A stretch of DNA of 64,000 nt from NCBI RefSeq assembly GCF_028746185.1, contig NZ_JAQIVH010000003.1:434001-498000 (forward strand). The letters are read 5' to 3'. Made by a program: the position numbers and the translations under genes. The notes beneath the pieces were generated by a model. That model was not told the DNA's origin, did not search any database, and saw nothing but the letters and a program-made list of their open reading frames with translations. Position 1 is the stretch's first letter, and every line of letters starts with the position of its first letter. Positions 61,898-64,000 of the stretch are shown here, one piece after another. The stretch comes from Paenibacillus_E qinlingensis (lineage in GTDB: Bacteria; Bacillota; Bacilli; Paenibacillales; NBRC-103111).

Positions 61898-63493
61898 TTG
61901 ACGCAGATTGGACAAGCACGAACAAGCCATATTACGATTTTAGAAACGAGCGACCTCCATGGGAATATGTTTCCCATTCATTATGCAAATAATCATCCCA
62001 ATGATGTGGGATTGTCGAAAATTGCGACCCTAATCGCACAGGAACGCGCCAGGGAAGCACATGTCATCGTGTTGGATAATGGAGACCTAATTCAAGGTAC
62101 GCCACTCGCCTATCACCATGCACGTTTGGATAATGAACCGATGAATCCCATGGTGTTAGGTCTGAACTATTTGAAATATGATGGAGCAGTACTTGGGAAT
62201 CATGAATTCAATTATGGTACGAACGTGCTTCAGAAAGCAGTGCGGGAATCTAATTTCCCTTGGTTGTGTGCCAATATTGTGAATGAGGAAACGGGCGAGC
62301 CTTTCTTTGGTAAACCGTATCTTGTTAAGCAATTTGAGGATGGTGTGCGTGTAGGGATTCTTGGCTTAACAACTCCCTATATTCCGAACTGGGAAGACCC
62401 GAAGCATATTGTCGGGTTGCGCTTTGAAGATCCGATTGCTGCAGCTCGCACATGGATACAATTCCTCAAAGAGCAGGAACAGGTAGATGTCGTTGTTGTT
62501 TCCTACCACGGCGGTTTTGAAAGAGATATCGCAACTGGTGAGCCTACGGAACCGCTGACAGGCGAGAATCAAGGGTATCAACTGTGCATGGAAGTAGAAG
62601 GGATAGACGTTCTGCTCACAGGTCATCAGCATAGAAGCATTGCTGGGGTCCAAATTAACGGTGTAACCATCGTTCAACCTGGAACAGCGGGTGTAACACT
62701 TGGGAAGGTGAATATCGTGCTAGAACAGGTAGAAGGGAAATGGCGCATTTCTTCTAAACAATCGGAGCTTCTATCTGTTGCGAATGTGGAGCCAGACGCG
62801 GTGCTGCTCGAGCAGATCAGTTCTTACGAGGCGAAGACACAGCTATGGTTGGATCAACCCATCGGGAAGCTTACAGGGGACATGCTCGTGAAAGATCCTA
62901 TGAAGATTCGTACAGAGGACAATGCGCTGATTGAGTTTATTAATAAGGTCCAAATGGAACTGTCAGGTGCCCCGATTTCAAACACGGCATTATTCGATAA
63001 CGTTTCACCTGGATTCCCGTCGGATATTACCATGCGGGATATCGTTTCCAACTACATTTACCCGAACACGCTGAAGGTCATTCGAATCTCTGGTCAAGAT
63101 ATTAAGGATGCTTTGGAGCAGTCTGCGGAGTATTTTGAAATAGCGGAAAATGGGGAGCTGCAAGTAAGTAAGTCTTTCATGGAACCGAAGCCTGCCCATT
63201 ACAACTACGATATGTGGGAGGGCATTTCTTATACGATTAATGCTTCTCGTCCAGTCGGAGACCGAGTTGTTCAGCTGGATTATGAAGGGGAACCGATCGG
63301 GCTCGACGCCTCATTCGACGTGGTCATGAACAATTACCGCGCCGCTGGCGGGGGCAACTATGCCATGTTTCAGAATAAGCCAGTTGTGAAAGACATTCCA
63401 ACGGATGTAGCAGAGCTTCTGGCAGGTTACATTATGGAACGAGGTACCATCGAGGCGAGTGTAAACCATAACTGGAAAGTGATTTGGAAATAG
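61898..63493 (+). CDS. 5'-nucleotidase / 2',3'-cyclic phosphodiesterase family protein
   Basis: A 531-residue two-domain phosphohydrolase. The N-terminal metallophosphatase domain has D19 and H21 (SDLHGN), D63 (DNGDL), N101/H102 (GNHEF) and the later VVSYHGG and LTGHQHR. The C-terminal 5'-nucleotidase domain has VVMNNYRAAGGGNY. The TTG at 61898 is chosen because GGAGTG lies upstream; GTG at 61889 overlaps it. No signal peptide is seen, unlike most family members, so it may act in the cytoplasm. A terminator follows. Confidence 0.9.
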   Translation: MTQIGQARTSHITILETSDLHGNMFPIHYANNHPNDVGLSKIATLIAQERAREAHVIVLDNGDLIQGTPLAYHHARLDNEPMNPMVLGLNYLKYDGAVLGNHEFNYGTNVLQKAVRESNFPWLCANIVNEETGEPFFGKPYLVKQFEDGVRVGILGLTTPYIPNWEDPKHIVGLRFEDPIAAARTWIQFLKEQEQVDVVVVSYHGGFERDIATGEPTEPLTGENQGYQLCMEVEGIDVLLTGHQHRSIAGVQINGVTIVQPGTAGVTLGKVNIVLEQVEGKWRISSKQSELLSVANVEPDAVLLEQISSYEAKTQLWLDQPIGKLTGDMLVKDPMKIRTEDNALIEFINKVQMELSGAPISNTALFDNVSPGFPSDITMRDIVSNYIYPNTLKVIRISGQDIKDALEQSAEYFEIAENGELQVSKSFMEPKPAHYNYDMWEGISYTINASRPVGDRVVQLDYEGEPIGLDASFDVVMNNYRAAGGGNYAMFQNKPVVKDIPTDVAELLAGYIMERGTIEASVNHNWKVIWK

Positions 63494-63508
63494 TTCGTGC
63501 TGCATATC

Positions 63509-63565
63509 AAAAGCCTGACAAGAGCGTGAGAATCGTAAGATCCTCGGCTTTTGCCAGGCTTTTCG
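63509..63565 (+). terminator. Terminator of the 5'-nucleotidase gene
   Basis: AAAAGCCTG pairs with CAGGCTTTT (with an inner AGC/GCT pairing), followed by CGTTTC. The T-run is short. Confidence 0.7.
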
Positions 63566-63576
63566 TTTCTGAGAAG

Positions 63577-63822
63577 TTACTTTTCACGAATATAAGCACG
63601 ATCTCCCGTTCGAGGATTGTAGTAAACCCGATAGGTGAATCCGTCTTTTGGATCTATGAAAACCTCAGGTGTAGAAAGAAAGCCGTTTGGAGGCGATTGT
63701 GGTGTCGCGGCACCGTTTGTTTTGTAGCGTTTGTCGTAAACGAGATAACCTAGAAGAAGTAGAATAAGGAAGCCAACAATCCATAAGCCGTATATGAGCA
63801 AAATAGTGATATTTCCGCTCAT
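63577..63822 (-). CDS. Small single-pass membrane protein of unknown function
   Basis: An 81-residue protein with one N-terminal helix (TILLIYGLWIVGFLILLLLG) and a soluble tail with a GFTYRVYYNPRTGDRAYIRE segment. The start ATG at 63822 overlaps the stop of the next gene upstream (ATGA), so it is coupled to the YbjQ-like gene. Function unknown. Confidence 0.75.
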   Translation of the reverse strand: MSGNITILLIYGLWIVGFLILLLLGYLVYDKRYKTNGAATPQSPPNGFLSTPEVFIDPKDGFTYRVYYNPRTGDRAYIREK

Positions 63823-64000
63823 AGCCTTCGCGTCCGAACGGCAGTGCCATACGCGACGATTTCGCTCATATTTTGACCAATATCCCCGCTGTCGAAACGC
63901 ATCATGACAATTGCATCACCGCCCATGGCTGTTGCATTCTTGACCAGTCTATCCATGGCTTGCCTGCGGCCGTCTTCCACCATTTGCGTATACTGTGTGA
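63819..64000 (-). CDS. YbjQ-family (UPF0145, heavy-metal-binding domain) protein, N-terminal part outside window
   Basis: The last 59 codons of a gene running off the window edge. The visible part (YTQMVEDGRRQAMDRLVKNA, then GGDAIVMMRFDS and a SEIVAYGTAV end) matches the conserved C-terminal half of YbjQ-like proteins, small pentameric proteins of uncertain role. It is coupled to the downstream small membrane protein gene. Confidence 0.85.
   Translation of the reverse strand, partial: TQYTQMVEDGRRQAMDRLVKNATAMGGDAIVMMRFDSGDIGQNMSEIVAYGTAVRTRRL

Overview
The window is chromosomal DNA of a low-to-mid GC Gram-positive bacterium, most likely Paenibacillus or a close relative. The evidence is strong AGGAGG-type ribosome binding sites, frequent TTG/GTG starts, lipoprotein and S-layer-homology (SLH) export signals, a preQ1-I riboswitch, near-consensus cre (catabolite repression) sites, and many carbohydrate ABC transporters with AraC regulators. 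No rRNA, tRNA or CRISPR array was seen.

Layout. 0-6.6 kb: the end of a sugar ABC permease gene, a cytoplasmic heparinase II/III-type lyase, a secreted beta-helix glycan hydrolase with three F5/8C modules, and an AraC regulator. 6.6-9.5 kb: a decayed ORF, then an aldo/keto reductase, an SDR and a ThuA-like protein. 9.5-10.7 kb: a gene-free mosaic of repeats. 10.7-12.3 kb: iron-sulfur L-serine dehydratase (sdaAB-sdaAA). 12.4-18.9 kb: a five-gene sulfonate-type operon (binding protein, ATPase, permease, flavin monooxygenase, TauD-type dioxygenase) whose binding-protein gene carries an in-frame stop, facing a divergent regulator that fuses an HTH to a binding-protein fold. 18.9-22 kb: a molybdopterin oxidoreductase, a small protein, and a 12-unit palindromic tandem array. 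22-26.7 kb: a 1537-residue SLH-anchored beta-helix protein. 26.7-27.3 kb: queF under a preQ1 riboswitch.

27.4-49.1 kb is the main sugar-utilisation region: two Gfo/Idh/MocA dehydrogenases with a divergent AraC regulator, a GNAT protein, two paralogous beta-helix proteins (one with no export signal, one with a Tat signal), an MDR dehydrogenase, a two-permease plus lipoprotein ABC importer, an SDR, an IlvD/Edd dehydratase, a GntR-binding-protein fusion regulator, a TatA, an amidohydrolase-2 protein, a class III aminotransferase and an FAH-family protein. Together these resemble import of an oligosaccharide followed by a non-phosphorylated oxidative sugar-acid route (dehydrogenase, lactonase, dehydratase, second dehydrogenase, diketo-acid hydrolase). 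The substrate is unknown.

49.2-64 kb is mostly housekeeping: a PfpI protein, thyA-dfrA, an SLH pseudogene and a guanylate-kinase-like gene flanked by IS1182-type scars, a YcnI protein, a LuxR-type two-component system, a NiCoT metal transporter, a phosphonate-type ABC system with a double-length permease and a separately transcribed binding protein, a 5'-nucleotidase-family protein, and the end of a YbjQ-type gene. Functions are family-level inferences from sequence; no database search was run.
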